Origin: Corbicula japonica
Lineage: Eukaryota > Mollusca > Bivalvia > Venerida > Cyrenidae
Direction of reading: 5' to 3'
Length of the DNA: 64,000 bases
Assembly: GCA_038501625.1 (NCBI GenBank)
Contig: JAZAYU010000034.1
Coordinates: forward strand, 3,809,102-3,873,101
Shown: positions 1-11,248 of the stretch, one piece after another
Layout of the letters: each line of letters begins with the position of its first letter
Position numbering within the stretch: the first letter of the stretch is position 1
Made by a program: the position numbers and the translations under genes
The notes under the pieces: generated by a model
Database searches by the model: none
What the model was told of the DNA's origin: nothing
The model's input: the letters and a program-made list of their open reading frames with translations, nothing else

Positions 1-1199
1 ATAATTGAAGATAAAAATATTATAATATTATTCAGACTCATTGCTATCTAACGTTATAAAATGATCTCAGATGATTATTTAACAACAAAAAAAAGTTTTG
101 CGTTAACACATTAAGCCCCATTAAGGTTTGCGCCAAGTCAAGTTAAATATGCAATATTTTTGACAACTAATCAGAAATAGTTATCATTTTTTGTGTGTAA
201 TCGTAACATGCAAGTTATATTTGTAATTGGCTTCCAATCAGTAGATCTTAAATATTAGATCATATTCACTGTACTAAATTAGACAGTATTCTTAATATAT
301 TTGAATATAAAAATGAAAAGTACAAAAACAGGTGAAAAAGGTTAAAATATTTGATGATTTCGAATGTGTACCTTAACGAAACAGCTCTTTGTTAACGAAT
401 GATAATGTTAAAAATAGACAATAGTTCTAACAAAATCGGCAAAATACATTTACAAAATTCTTTGAAGAATATAATTAAAAAGAAGAATATGAGCAAAATA
501 TTATCATCATCATCATCATCTTCATTTTTTCAGTCACGATCATAGTGATCAGAGCAAAAAGACATTAAGACAACCCCATCGTTATCATAATTATCATCAT
601 CATTTGTGTTTAGTCGTAGGCATTATTAACAACAGCAACAAGACATTAAAACTACAACAACATAATCATCATCGTCGTCTTCATCACTGACATAATCAGA
701 CAAAACCTCCGGATTTTTAATGAAGAAGTTTTGGCAGGCCTGCGTCTTATTTGAAACAGGGCATTTTATAAACCTGTGCTCTTTTTTCACTCGGGTTTTC
801 TTCTGTGCGGGGACTATGTGTTTTCATTGTGAAGCTATTCTTTATATGCATTTTTCTTTTTTTCAAATTCAAACAAATAGCAACAAAAGGGCAAATCATT
901 TTATTGGTTGCATTGCAGATTATCGTTTATTTTTCCATTAATTCATTTTTAGAACATCAATTAATCAATGGTTATTTTTAATTAAAAACCAAAAATATGT
1001 TTCTTATATAGTTTTAAAAGTAAGATTGTCTGTATTTAAATGATATGCTTTACTGCAATAACTCATATCTGTTTTATATAATAAACAGAAACTCGTGTTT
1101 TATTCTTAAACTAAGGTACAATTACTTGTTTATTTAAATGAATTTAAGTAATATTTTCTAAACAAATTTTATGTAACTAACGTTTGTTGACGTTATCTA
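1..1199. other. AT-rich 5' flank with ATC/CAT microsatellite
   Basis: No gene is supported. A degenerate trinucleotide tract (ATC on the + strand) runs from about 503 to 690. The 73-codon frame at 720-941 has no recognisable domain and no flanking gene signals. Confidence 0.5.
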
Positions 1200-1758
1200 C
1201 GAGGTACAGTCAGAAAGTTCCCAGACTGGTCCTTTTAAACAAATTATTGACGTCGGATCCTCATAAAATTTAGCATGCATGTATTGCTATTTAAATCTAA
1301 TATCAACAGCTATGAAAAAGTAGGTTTGAACAAGTATTTGAATTTATTTTTTCACATTTAGCATGTCCACAACCATAATACGGAGCACTTCAGAATTTGC
1401 CTTATTTTGCAATGAGATGACTACATTCTTTTTGAAGTTTCTCAAAATAACAGCGCCAAAACGTCTTTATTTTTCCGCACGACATCAACGGAACGTTACT
1501 AGCAAACAATTACAAAATTTTAGCGTGATCAGCCAACGTATCGCCATTTTGTGAAGTATAATTTCCGCCGTGTAAAAATTCTGAAGCAAGAAAATGACAA
1601 CGATAATTGAACGTACGGAGCAGTGGACAGTAATTAAATTCTCTGCGATGTCTTGTATGACCCCGACTGATACTTGGAAATTCATGAAACAGAAGGATGG
1701 TATTATTAATTGTTCCAGGACTCTTGTGTTTGAGTGGCACAAACGTTTCCGGAATCAC
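1200..1758 (+). pseudogene. Mariner-like transposon relic, N-terminal transposase
   Basis: The left end begins directly after a TA dinucleotide with CGAGGTACAGTCAGAAAGTT, mariner-like in style. At 1594-1758 the frame reads EQWTVIKFSAMS and SRTLVFEWHKRF, which matches the first helix-turn-helix region of mariner transposases (pattern IKF ... VFEW-KRF). The frame then leaves the homology; the catalytic region and right end are not seen. It is a truncated, inactive copy. Confidence 0.65.
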
Positions 1759-1930
1759 TCTAAGTATTGGGACACTCTAAATATTGGGACACCCCTATTT
1801 TTCATGAAAATAATTATTTTTTGCGTCCCTTAATTTTGGGACACTTTTAGGATTAGTATTTTTCGGTGTCTCTAAGTTTTGGGACACTTTTAAAAACGGT
1901 ATTTTCGCGTTCCTAAATGTTGGGACTAAT
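1758..1930 (+). repeat. Degenerate GGGACAC repeat
   Basis: Five or six irregular copies of a motif like CTAAATTTTGGGACACTTTT occur in this stretch, spaced 17-60 bases apart. Function unknown. Confidence 0.45.
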
Positions 1931-1956
1931 TGGACATCTTGCATTTTTCAGTCATG
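1925..1956 (+). repeat. Left copy of exact 32-bp inverted repeat
   Basis: The 32 bases starting ACTAATTGGACATCTTGCAT and ending CAGTCATG recur exactly as the reverse complement at 6013-6044. It may be the terminal repeat of a 4.1-kb element or two solo ends. Confidence 0.8.
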
Positions 1957-2439
1957 AAATCCAGTTCAAATCGTTCACGTATTCTAACGCCGAGCCATAT
2001 ATGGATATAGCTGGAAAGTTTTATGGTAACGGTAAACTGTTACTGCTATAAAAGTATTATGCCAGCATTACGTTGCTTCAGATATCACATTTGTATTTTT
2101 GAACCAGAATTTTACATTAAGGATTCAGTAGAAAATCAAGTTTTGAAAAAAAATCGTCAGAATTATTTTTCAGGTTTAGGAATAAGAGAACTTTCCTTTC
2201 ATAATTACTGCCAAATAGGTCACACTTGCCGTAAACCTTGTAAAATCGACAGTTCAAGCCGTAACAATGCATCATTGTATTCATTGTATTATGAATATTG
2301 GTTTTTGTTTGCGACACAATCAACTCCACATGAATAGTTGTTAATGATAAAAAGTAATGAAACCATACATCTTTTTATATAGTTGTTTCCAGGGTAACTG
2401 CTGAGGGTAGCAGCTGCCCAAGAACTAATACTATTTTTT

Positions 2440-2890
2440 GCAAGCGGATTCTGGCTTAAGGCGCCGCAAACAATGCAAATGGCGAAAACAGGCTAAAATT
2501 TCAAAAATGAATTTTGGGGAAAATACTTATTGCCACCTAGATTTTAGTAAAGAAATGTATTTAGCTAAGGATGTAGTTAATGTTTGCAAGCTCAATTTAG
2601 TCTAAATCATGTTCTAATTATCAAGCACATACTAAAACAAAAGAAAAACCGTTTGCATGAGAACTCTGAAATTCATGGACAATATACCAAACAAACTCAT
2701 ACCTGAAATAAGTACATGCTGGTCTACAATGTTTAGTGACGATTCGTCAAATTAATGTTAGGGTTTTCAAGAAATTCAAGGAAAACTTACTTCCTGGTTC
2801 AAACCGAAAGTAGAAATTCATTTTTGAAATTTTAGCCAGTTTTCGCCATTTGCAATGTTTGCGACCTCTTAAGATACGGCCTTTCGGGAA
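2440..2890. mobile_element. Small inverted-repeat element
   Basis: Arms of about 55-70 bases at 2450-2517 and 2812-2885 are reverse complements with few mismatches (core AATGCAAATGGCGAAAAC), separated by about 295 bases without coding capacity. This is the form of a non-autonomous DNA transposon. Confidence 0.5.
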
Positions 2891-4631
2891 CAATACGCTG
2901 GTAAGCTTATACTGAGAAAACCGTGTCACAAAAAGGTGTAAAACGGCTCAGTATATAGACAGTCTGGTGCTTAGGGATACAGACTATTAAAAAACTCGTT
3001 TTGAATATATTAACATTCGGTGTTTCAGTTTATGTGTGAATATAAAGTAAAGTAAAATATCATGACATGTACGCTTTAATAACGACACGCATAATTGTTG
3101 TTAAAGATGGACCTCAGTATTCCTCCGTAGTCAGTTCGAATCGAGTCCGTTTTTAATATGCGATATTTTTTCTTCATCATCGGACCACTTTAACCTTAGA
3201 AATCGACCTGTTTGTGGTTAGTTTTCAGAGAGAATAAGTCAGAAAAGGGAACGAAAGGCAATTTGTTGGATAAACTCGGACTAATATTTTGCACCGTATA
3301 TGAAATAGCGCGTTTAAATAGGATCTAATCAGTCACACCAGTTATTTTCTTACAAATAAATTAATCCCTAGCATTCTGATTTGTTTATCACGGTACTTTT
3401 AATGCTAAAATTGCGCAGAAGAGCAATTAACACAATTAAAAGTTCAATGATAGATTTTAATTTCTTTAACTTATATGGAATTGTGTCTTCATATATGAAA
3501 TAAACGAATACATTAAGTAGCAGAAAGAATATACGTCGGGAAATTTGCAATAACTTTCAATAATTGAACATAAAACATTCAGACAAAACTCTACTCGGGT
3601 TGACTGAGTCCACCTTTGAGGTCGTATGATATACATTCTGTATTAATGTCTGAGCAAAGTCATACCCGCGAGTCACAATGACACACGGAATAGAAACCGG
3701 GCAACTGTTCATTAGAGTTTGTGTTCGGCCGTTTATATCATTTTCACCAATTAAACTTTTTTCATAAATATAACTCATAAGTAACGTGGACTTTATTGAG
3801 ATATGATTTCTAAATGAATTCTTATAAAACAAAACTATAAGTGAAAACTGAATATTTATTCATACTGCGGTCATTGTTTCCATTGTGCTTGGGATATTGG
3901 GGTTTTCCGAGCGATTATTGTTTCCCCATCCGTTGTGCTCGAGGAATGGGGTATCCCCCGGCGATCATTGTTTCCCCTTCCATTGTGATCGGTGTTGGCG
4001 AGATCTCCTGTCTCCCTCATAGTCTGGCAGTCCCTAGGCAGCATTCATAAAGCCGATGTTATCCGAGGATGAATTATATATTGGCAGGTTAAGTTTTACA
4101 GATTCGTGTTGTTATTGTTGAATAAAATAGAGCAATTTACACATAATTTACGCATCTACGTTTGCATATTACGAAAGGTATACATCAAACTCATTTTCAT
4201 TTATACAATAATGTAATTGTCATTAATCTCCACAATTTACATCAATCTAATAAAAGTGTGAGCGTTTATCGTTATTTGCTAGAAATGAATGAAAATCTAT
4301 CGGGGGATTTAATTTCTGTGATAGCTTTTGCTTGCAGGCTTTCCTCTTAGATGCTTTGCAAATTCAAGTGCCAGTGTTGAAAATCCACACAGCGGCTTTA
4401 AGTACCATTGTAAAGAACTTGCCAGGTAATGTGATCTTTTTGTAGCAGGCTTAATTCGGTTGGTTCCCATTTATCATCAACGATTTATACATTTCGTTGG
4501 TTGCACGCAAGAGTGTTTTAAACATCAGTTTTCCAAGCAATCCTAGACTTATAATCAAAATTACATGCTTTTCAAATAGATTCGTTCTGTAACAGGAGTT
4601 ATATATTATTTGGAAACCAGAAAAGGTATTT

Positions 4632-4845
4632 TTTAACCCGTTCCTCCATAGAAACACCTTTATTGCGTGGGCGAACAGTTAAGACCCAGATCAGCCGGTA
4701 CACCCGTGACGTCTGATCAGGATCTAAACTGTTCGCTTTTGGATTTGTTTGGTTATTTCTGACCAAAATGCGACCAGTGCAGATCCTGATCAGACGGCGC
4801 GGATGTGCAGGCTGATCTGGATCTACACTGGTCGCACAGGGTTAA
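4632..4845. repeat. TTAACCC palindromic repeat family, copy A
   Basis: It starts TTAACCC and ends GGGTTAA, and holds inverted internal blocks such as GATCAGCCGG / GCTGATCTGGATCTACACTG. Related copies occur at 27,087, 39,272, 39,552, 40,306 and 47,541. Confidence 0.7.
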
Positions 4846-4867
4846 TGTTTATATGTAGCTTGTTCTA

Positions 4868-4950
4868 CTGAGAATGGAAACCAGTCTCAAATCTCAATGA
4901 TCTGATTGGCTGAAATGGCGACTGGTCTTGAGATTTGAGACAGTTCAGCA
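4868..4950. mobile_element. Palindromic MITE copy 1 (partial)
   Basis: Contains GGAAACCAGTCTCAAATCTC, GATTGGCTGAAATGGCGACT and the inverted GAGATTTGAGAC. The outer GGTTATAAAACTGAG ends are missing. Confidence 0.65.
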
Positions 4951-6012
4951 CAGGAGTTGAAACATAATAACGACTGAAATGACACAGATTGGTAACAAGG
5001 TGTCTTTTAAAACATACCATCAGAATTAAAACTCTGTCTGGTGTCATATGTCATTATACTTTAACGAGATGTCAAAGATAGTAGCACTGACTGACATTAC
5101 CGGTATATCATTGTTGTGTTAGATCGCGAAATGCTTACAGAAGAAAGCAACGCGTAGAAATATATCATTCCATAAACCCACACTCCCTTAAAATGTAATT
5201 TGATAGCTTCACAATTAAAGCTTGTGTACTGGATTGATTACTTAGTTAGATTAGATTATACTCTTTCCTCGAAAAAATCATATTATAAATAGAATCTAGC
5301 ACATCACACAATACGAAGTAATCATTCTCAGAAGTAACAGATAACCCTTTATAAATTCTATATAAAATATTACTGGAAAAACTAGAACTTTGAAAAAATA
5401 AATTACACTGTTTGTCTTTGAATTTATAAAATCATAATTCATTCTACACCATAACAGAAGAAAATAAAGCAGAAAAAAAACGCCATCAAAATGCAAATAT
5501 TGTTTACTTGGCATGTTTCCCCATGGGAAAACAAAAGCAAGAAGAAGAAATTAATTGTAAAGTGACAGTGTCAACTTGAGAGAAAATTATTATAAAAGCA
5601 TTGTTTAATTATAGCACAATAATCTGATACTGTTTCATAACTTCATAATTGTTGCCAAGTTTTCAGCGTCACTTGACAGCTCTACTTGATTCATTCTCTG
5701 AAATAATCATTAATTATTTTTATTATTCGATTCGCTTTAGCACGACTGCTAACAACGTCACATATAATGATTAACAATTTTGTGGACTAACAGTTATTTT
5801 CCAGAAGTTTATTAGGCTCATCTTTTAGTCTCAGCCTGAAAATCCGTGGCATCTTTTATACGAAATTCTATACAATATGGTTTCTATGGTAATCACTGCG
5901 AGCGTCGCTCAAATATAGATAGCAGCAAATAATATGCCTATATATATCTATATAAATATATAAACGCTATCGATACATACTAACAAATACGTAACTTATA
6001 TAAATGCGGAAA

Positions 6013-6044
6013 CATGACTGAAAAATGCAAGATGTCCAATTAGT
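6013..6044 (-). repeat. Right copy of exact 32-bp inverted repeat
   Basis: Exact reverse complement of 1925-1956. The match does not extend outward or inward, and no clear target-site duplication is visible. Confidence 0.8.
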
Positions 6045-6347
6045 TAAACATGCTATGGGCTGTGGAAACGTTAATAGGAATTACAGTGAATCGGGTACGT
6101 ATTTTTGTTGAAGATTTCATTTCTTTTGGTCAAAAGATAAAGCTTAATTTTAACTTTATTGTGTATTGTTAATTATTGTTATATATTAGGTTCGTTATGT
6201 TATCATGTTATCATGGTGTAGTGATAATTGTCTTTTACTTATCTCTTAGTATGCAGCTAATATGGTAGTGAGTTCCAGTGCCATTTAATATGTATTACGT
6301 TTAAATATTTGAATTGGTTTAAATGTCATTTATTGAATTTATTTCAG

Positions 6348-6536
6348 ATGCCTTTAATGGGCAAAACAAGCAGTTTAAAAACCAAAGAATGATGACGTGT
6401 ACCTAGGCAGGGCACGTACCGCATACTGGTCCCTACTCCGCACACCAGCGGGTCGGTAGACACCGTCACTGTGAACGGCCGGACGAACTGGGCTAACCTT
6501 TACCAAACCAACGTCGCATCAAACAGGGAATAGTGA
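6348..6536 (+). promoter_or_regulatory. Probable 5' untranslated stretch with short upstream ORF
   Basis: A good acceptor (ATTTCAG) ends at 6347, and the sequence beyond it is more GC-rich than its surroundings up to the start codon. A 14-codon open frame, ATG at 6348 to TGA at 6392, lies in it. Two in-frame stops, TAG at 6531 and TGA at 6534, directly precede the ATG at 6537, so the coding region cannot extend upstream in this frame. This fits a 5' untranslated exon spliced to a leader farther upstream. No TATA box or start site can be assigned. Confidence 0.4.
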
Positions 6537-7258
6537 ATGCGTTGCTACTATGCATGTTTTTTCTTCAAAATAATGATCTCATTTTTATATGGGAAGGAAT
6601 CACCTCAGATCAGTTATTTTTTCCTCTTCGTCTTAATATTCGCTGTGTATTTTCAAATATCTTTAGGACTTGACTTTTCTCAGGAAGGTGCTGCTTTCAT
6701 TTGCTCGAATAAGACATTACTTTCCGCGACCGGGACTCTGTATAGCTCAAATTTTCCAGATTTTTACGACAATATGGAACATTGTGAAATCAGTTTAACT
6801 ATTAGTGATGCTATTTTTGTAGAGATATATTTTGAACTGTTTCATACCGAGTCTTTCTCCGATTTAAATTTATCAGACGGAATGTGTTTTGAAGATTATT
6901 TGGAATTAAAAACAGAAAGTACAACTACACGACTCTGTGGTAACTGGCAAGGAAGGGAGCGTTTGTTATATTTGTCCTTTAACACTTCCTGGGTTACCGT
7001 AAAATTCGTGTCGGACAAGAAAGAAACAAGGCAAGGATTTGTGCTGAAATGGTCGTCAAAGTCCGCTTCGTACTACAACACAGAGACTACAGCGTGTAAA
7101 AATGCTTTACTGGAAACGGAACAGTCATGTTTTAATTTAGTAAGGGACAATGTTGATTGGATTACAGGCCACGAGACATGCACACGTCAAGGGGCTTCAC
7201 TCGCGAAAATAGATGATTTTGAGACAAATAATGCTCTTGTGGAGGAATTAAAGGGAAG
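6537..7258 (+). CDS. Exon 1: signal peptide, CUB1 and start of C-type lectin-like domain 1
   Basis: This exon encodes residues 1-240. ATG 6537 follows in-frame stops; a second ATG at 6573 is an alternative start nearer the hydrophobic core. Residues about 25-44 (SYFFLFVLIFAVYF core, then small residues) form a signal peptide or signal anchor. CUB1 follows with the four canonical cysteines C56, C83, C117 and C134, the YSSNFPDFY segment, the FEDYLEL motif and RLCGN. From C187 the lectin-like fold begins: C187 and C198 are the extra pair of long-form domains, then DWITGHETC and GASLAKIDD, typical of strand 1 and helix 1. The exon ends at a GTAAGA donor (phase 2) inside the lectin domain, which continues in exons 2 and 3. 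Several N-glycosylation sequons support an extracellular location. Confidence 0.9.
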
Positions 7259-7795
7259 GTAAGAATGTGTATTTTTATTATTATTAAAATGCATTCAGCC
7301 AGGCATGCTCACTCTGTCACTACAGACCAAGACACGACCAAAACACCTCTGGCAGCACAACGACAAAGACCACAGACTCCTATCATCGTATGACGTACCA
7401 TTTGAATCAAAAATTAATTTGTATAAGAACTTACTTATTGCACCCTTGAAGCTGGTTTAAACCCCCATTGGCAATTTGTTTTGCCACTGACCGTTCCAAG
7501 GCGGTAACCCCAAGGGTTGTCTATGTCGTTAATTGTTTGTGGCGTCTTATTTGAATTGACATACTTTCAACAACATGCTCTATTTTCCTCTTTTCTTTTT
7601 CGCTGCGTGGGGAGGCTGTGTTCTGTGAGTTTGGCAATGCTTGATATGCATATTTCATTTTTTTACAAAATTCACCGATAATTTTAAGTGTGCCTCCATT
7701 TCAAAGTAAATTTGTATCAATAATTAATTGTAGCATTATACAAATTACATGAGCATCAGTAATTTTTAGATGGTTATTTTTATTTAATCTGTTAG
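7259..7795 (+). other. Intron 1
   Basis: A 537-base AT-rich intron between the donor of exon 1 and the acceptor of exon 2. Nothing else recognised. Confidence 0.6.
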
Positions 7796-7902
7796 ACGAT
7801 GGCTCACCAATAACTTGAAAGTACACCTGTCCTGTAACATGTATCTATATGGTCTTATGGTGGGTCGTTTGCATATGTTGGCCGCCAATATGATATACCA
7901 TC
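7796..7902 (+). CDS. Exon 2: middle of C-type lectin-like domain 1
   Basis: It encodes residues 241-276 between an acceptor ending GTTAG and a weak donor, GTTCAG. The joined frame reads NALVEELKGR, RRWLTNNL, then YLYGLMVGRLHM, which sits where lectin-like domains have their helix 2 and the WIGL segment (here YGL). The length of 107 bases is exactly what is needed to go from phase 2 of exon 1 to phase 1 of exon 3, and MIYH joined to LFTGW matches the usual spacing before the conserved tryptophan. The frame stays open to 8,039, but that extension runs into a decayed MITE, so it is not included. The donor choice is the weakest link in the gene model. Confidence 0.6.
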
Positions 7903-8015
7903 GTTCAGGCTTTTGGACTATAAACTACCACAATCAGTATACCGTTAATGTTAGCATATACACGGAAGAAGTTTCAACCCCGAGCAGTTTACAGGCCAAT
8001 CTTCACGTGACAGTC

Positions 8016-8090
8016 AGGGCCCAAGATCATAAAACTTAATCAGGAGATCAAGGTACCAGGCTCAAATCTCAGTTTCATGAGCCCAAGAGT
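8016..8090. mobile_element. Palindromic MITE copy 2 (decayed)
   Basis: GCCCAAGATCATAAAACT at one end and CTCAAATCTCAG inside mark a degraded member of the family. Confidence 0.5.
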
Positions 8091-8971
8091 AGCCCAAGAG
8101 TGGCATTCGTTCCAACATATATCTTGAAGTCGCTTTTAGGATTAGATAACATTTCAATATTTCTAAAACTTTTGTATATTGCACTCATAAAAGCGAAGAA
8201 CTACAGTGTTTTCCCGTTCGGTGATTGGCAGAAACATTTGCATAAGGTTGTCGGACAAAAAGGAATATGGAGAGCGCTGATTTAATTTACATGTTTACTT
8301 GTGAATTTACAGGCGCACCTATAAATTATATGTTTAATAGGTGCACCTGTACTTTCCGATGAATGGTTATCTATAAATTATAGATGGACATATCAATTCA
8401 CATGTGTATCTATATAACATTATAGTTGCTCCTGTATGTGCATCTTTAAATTAGACAGAAGGTGACTTATAACATACTTTTGATCCAAATTGTATACCAT
8501 AGATTCCGCTTAAAACACGAACATTATAATGCTTCCATGCCTACTTAACGTTTAAACAAACAACATCATTATGCATTTTCTCGGTCAACGTGGCACTGTC
8601 ATATTGCATATTGCTTTTAAGCTACACTCCATGCCATTTTACAGGGTTCATACACTATATTTTCCCATTTTGATTGTCGTAAACGGAAATAGATTGAAAT
8701 GCTTACTCGCCTTCTCGATTATTACGTGAAACGTCATTAAATTAAAGCGGACAATTACTGTGGCATAACACGGTGGACATGCTAACTCTTTGACAGATTT
8801 TTAGAGGCAACCGGTTAAGTACAGGCAGAGATGTCAAATTTCCGAGTGTCAAAAAGGGCGATATTTCTGCAAAAATAATGATTCAACTGGAATTGTATTT
8901 TCAATATTTGCTTTTCAAATATAAACGTTGTTCATAATATCAGCGTGTGCGGGAGCGATTTGCGCACACCG

Positions 8972-9106
8972 GTGCCCAAGATCATAAAACTAAGTTTTGA
9001 GATCAGTCTCAAATCTCAAGCATCTGATTGGCTGAAATGGAGAGCCAGTCAGATGCTTGAGATTTGAGACTGATCTCCAGATTTTGTTTTATGATCTTGG
9101 GCACCG
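8972..9106. mobile_element. Palindromic MITE copy 3
   Basis: Starts GCCCAAGATCATAAAACT and ends ATGATCTTGGGC; long inverted arms with CTCAAATCTCAAGCATCTGA and its reverse complement. Confidence 0.85.
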
Positions 9107-9236
9107 GTACAGCGGAGGAGTGAAAAAACGGTTTGCAGGCATCCGATGACGGTTGTGAGAATCTGTTTTTTTTTAATATAGAAGGATAGGTGGTCATTAT
9201 CTTTCCTTCAAGCCAACAAAACGCGAATGTTATTCG

Positions 9237-9944
9237 ATGTGTATTAATGTGGATTTTGAAGAAACACTGATGTTATATGGTGTTGATGGTATTGATATTG
9301 GTACATTGAAATTATTTATACTTTTATATGCTGACGACATTGTTTTATTTGCTAATAATTCAGAAAACTTGCAAAAATCATTAAATGTTTTAGCCGATTA
9401 CTGTTTAAGGTGGAAACTTGTTGTTAACAAAGAAAAAACAACAACAAAAATATGGTATTTAGAAAGGCAAGTTCACGATAAAATCACTTCTGGACAAGCA
9501 TTAAAGCATTAAATTATTAAAGGCTATTTTCAAGCCAAATAAATACTAGTACAAGTTCACGGAGATATTACAAAGTTTTTCTTTTTTAGAATTCAAACAA
9601 AAAGTGAAAGAAATATATATTAAAAATTGGCAACAATATTTAACACTATTAAGAACTTGTTACCACACACTAGAAATTGAAGTAGGACATGGCATCAACC
9701 TCATAGTATACCATTAGATGAAAGATTATGTAAATTTTCAAACAGGCTAGAGAACGAGTTTCATTTCGTAATTGAATGCCCTTTATACACTGAATTAAGA
9801 AAACAATATATTAAATCATATTTATGGAAAAGACCAAATTTTATAAAGTTTATAGAGCTAATTAATTCAGAGAATGAAAAGATTGTAAACAAGAAAAGTA
9901 TAACACAGATGTGTTATATGTGGACGACATTTAAAAGAGGTTAG
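9237..9944 (+). pseudogene. Non-LTR retrotransposon (LINE) relic
   Basis: The frame at 9237-9512 reads LFILLYADDIVLFANNSENL, containing the YADD catalytic motif of reverse transcriptase, then LRWKLVVNKEKT, as in LINE reverse transcriptases. A second frame at 9727-9944 reads NEFHFVIECPLYTELRKQYI, the E-x-H-F...CP-Y...R ending common to the C-terminus of these elements. Frameshifts and stops between them (9513-9726) and missing N-terminal regions show a truncated, dead copy. Confidence 0.85.
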
Positions 9945-10130
9945 ATGTTGGGTGTAAGAGTTCATGCAGGTATTTTCATAGCACTAACCACATTGAATGA
10001 ATTTGCTCTATTTAAATTCAACAGTATCTTTCAAAATTGTTCTACCACGTACATGGCAATTCCTTTGGTACTTTCAGGATGAAAAATCTATACTAACTTT
10101 CTATATTCAGCATCTTGATCCCGTAAACCA

Positions 10131-10166
10131 GGGGGGGGGGGGGGGGGGATGGGAGGGGATGGGGAT
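10131..10166 (+). repeat. G-run of 18 and G-rich tract
   Basis: Eighteen uninterrupted guanines followed by GGGAGGGGATGGGG, a potential G-quadruplex within intron 2. Confidence 0.8.
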
Positions 10167-11248
10167 GAGTCACAATTATTCTGAACAACAGAAAAAGACC
10201 TACACAAAATGGTTATACAATAATTATTTACTTTATAGACAAGAAATCGCCTTCTTGTAAAACAGAAACCCACAAGAACCATCAATTTCAACATCAAAAA
10301 CATTTGTAAACAAAGAACCATCATAATATAGGTCACATTCACGCGCCGAAAATCAAGTCATAGGATTGCCAATATTCGTAAACAGAACACAAACTTTAAT
10401 ATCATCCAAGAATAACTATCTGAACAATGTCTCTTACTACACTCTTTCTATAACTGCTTACAACAATAAACTTTCAATTCGCATAATTAAAAGGAAACAC
10501 CGACTCCTCGATCTATTTATATAATTTATACATGCATATATATTTATATTTATAGTTAAGGGGAGATAATTCAATTCAATATTTATATTTATATACTCAA
10601 TTATAAATAGCTTGACATTGAACTTAAAGTGCATACAACATGGTTCCCGTTCATTACTCAACGATCTATATATAAAGCCGGGCCAGCTTGTTCTCAGCAT
10701 TCGCTACAAACCTCTATTTAAAGCCGGGCCTAAACTCCCCTTCAGCCGGCCTAATTGTACTAAAGTAAATATACTCAAGTAATAGTTACATAGTAATAAT
10801 ATATTATGACCCATCATTCGTCCAGAAAAAAGTCTTGCTATTTTTGTTGTTAAGGCTTTTGAGAGGAGAGAATATTTGTTAAAATATTTATAACGGCGTA
10901 TCTTTATGATCATTGCATATTGTATGTTTTTGTTTGTGCTGTTAATAGTGGTGTCTCTTCCGCATTTAAAATGTGGGTGGCATTTGCATATATGTTACTA
11001 TTTATGTTTGTATGTCTTACCACGTCATACTGTTTATTGATTGTGTTTCCTGTTTATATGTTCATGGGCCTTATTGGCTTATTACATAATAAAGATATCT
11101 ATATAATAAGCGGAATGTGAATTTTTGTTTAGAAAACTGGGTATTTGACAGTAATGGTATAAATTGCTTACTGGCTTAGAAGCGCGTCTTACACATGTAG
11201 GCGCAACCATTTACCTATTGAAATAAGTGTAAAAATATATGTATGATG
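10167..11248. other. Non-coding part of intron 2
   Basis: AT-rich with a duplicated short motif AAAGCCGGGCC at 10,675 and 10,720. No gene is supported. Confidence 0.5.

Larger units (their letters stand above)
2891..6012. other. Non-coding 5' flank
   Basis: No gene is supported. It contains a short irregular repeat around ATTGTTTCCCC at 3870-4000, one copy of the TTAACCC palindromic family (4632-4845) and a partial copy of the CCAGTCTCAAATCTCA MITE (4868-4950). Small open frames here show no domains. Confidence 0.5.

Noticed and set aside
7815..8039. Full 74-codon frame continuing past exon 2
   Set aside because: The part after 7,902 does not fit a lectin fold and ends in a decayed MITE; phase arithmetic requires the earlier donor.
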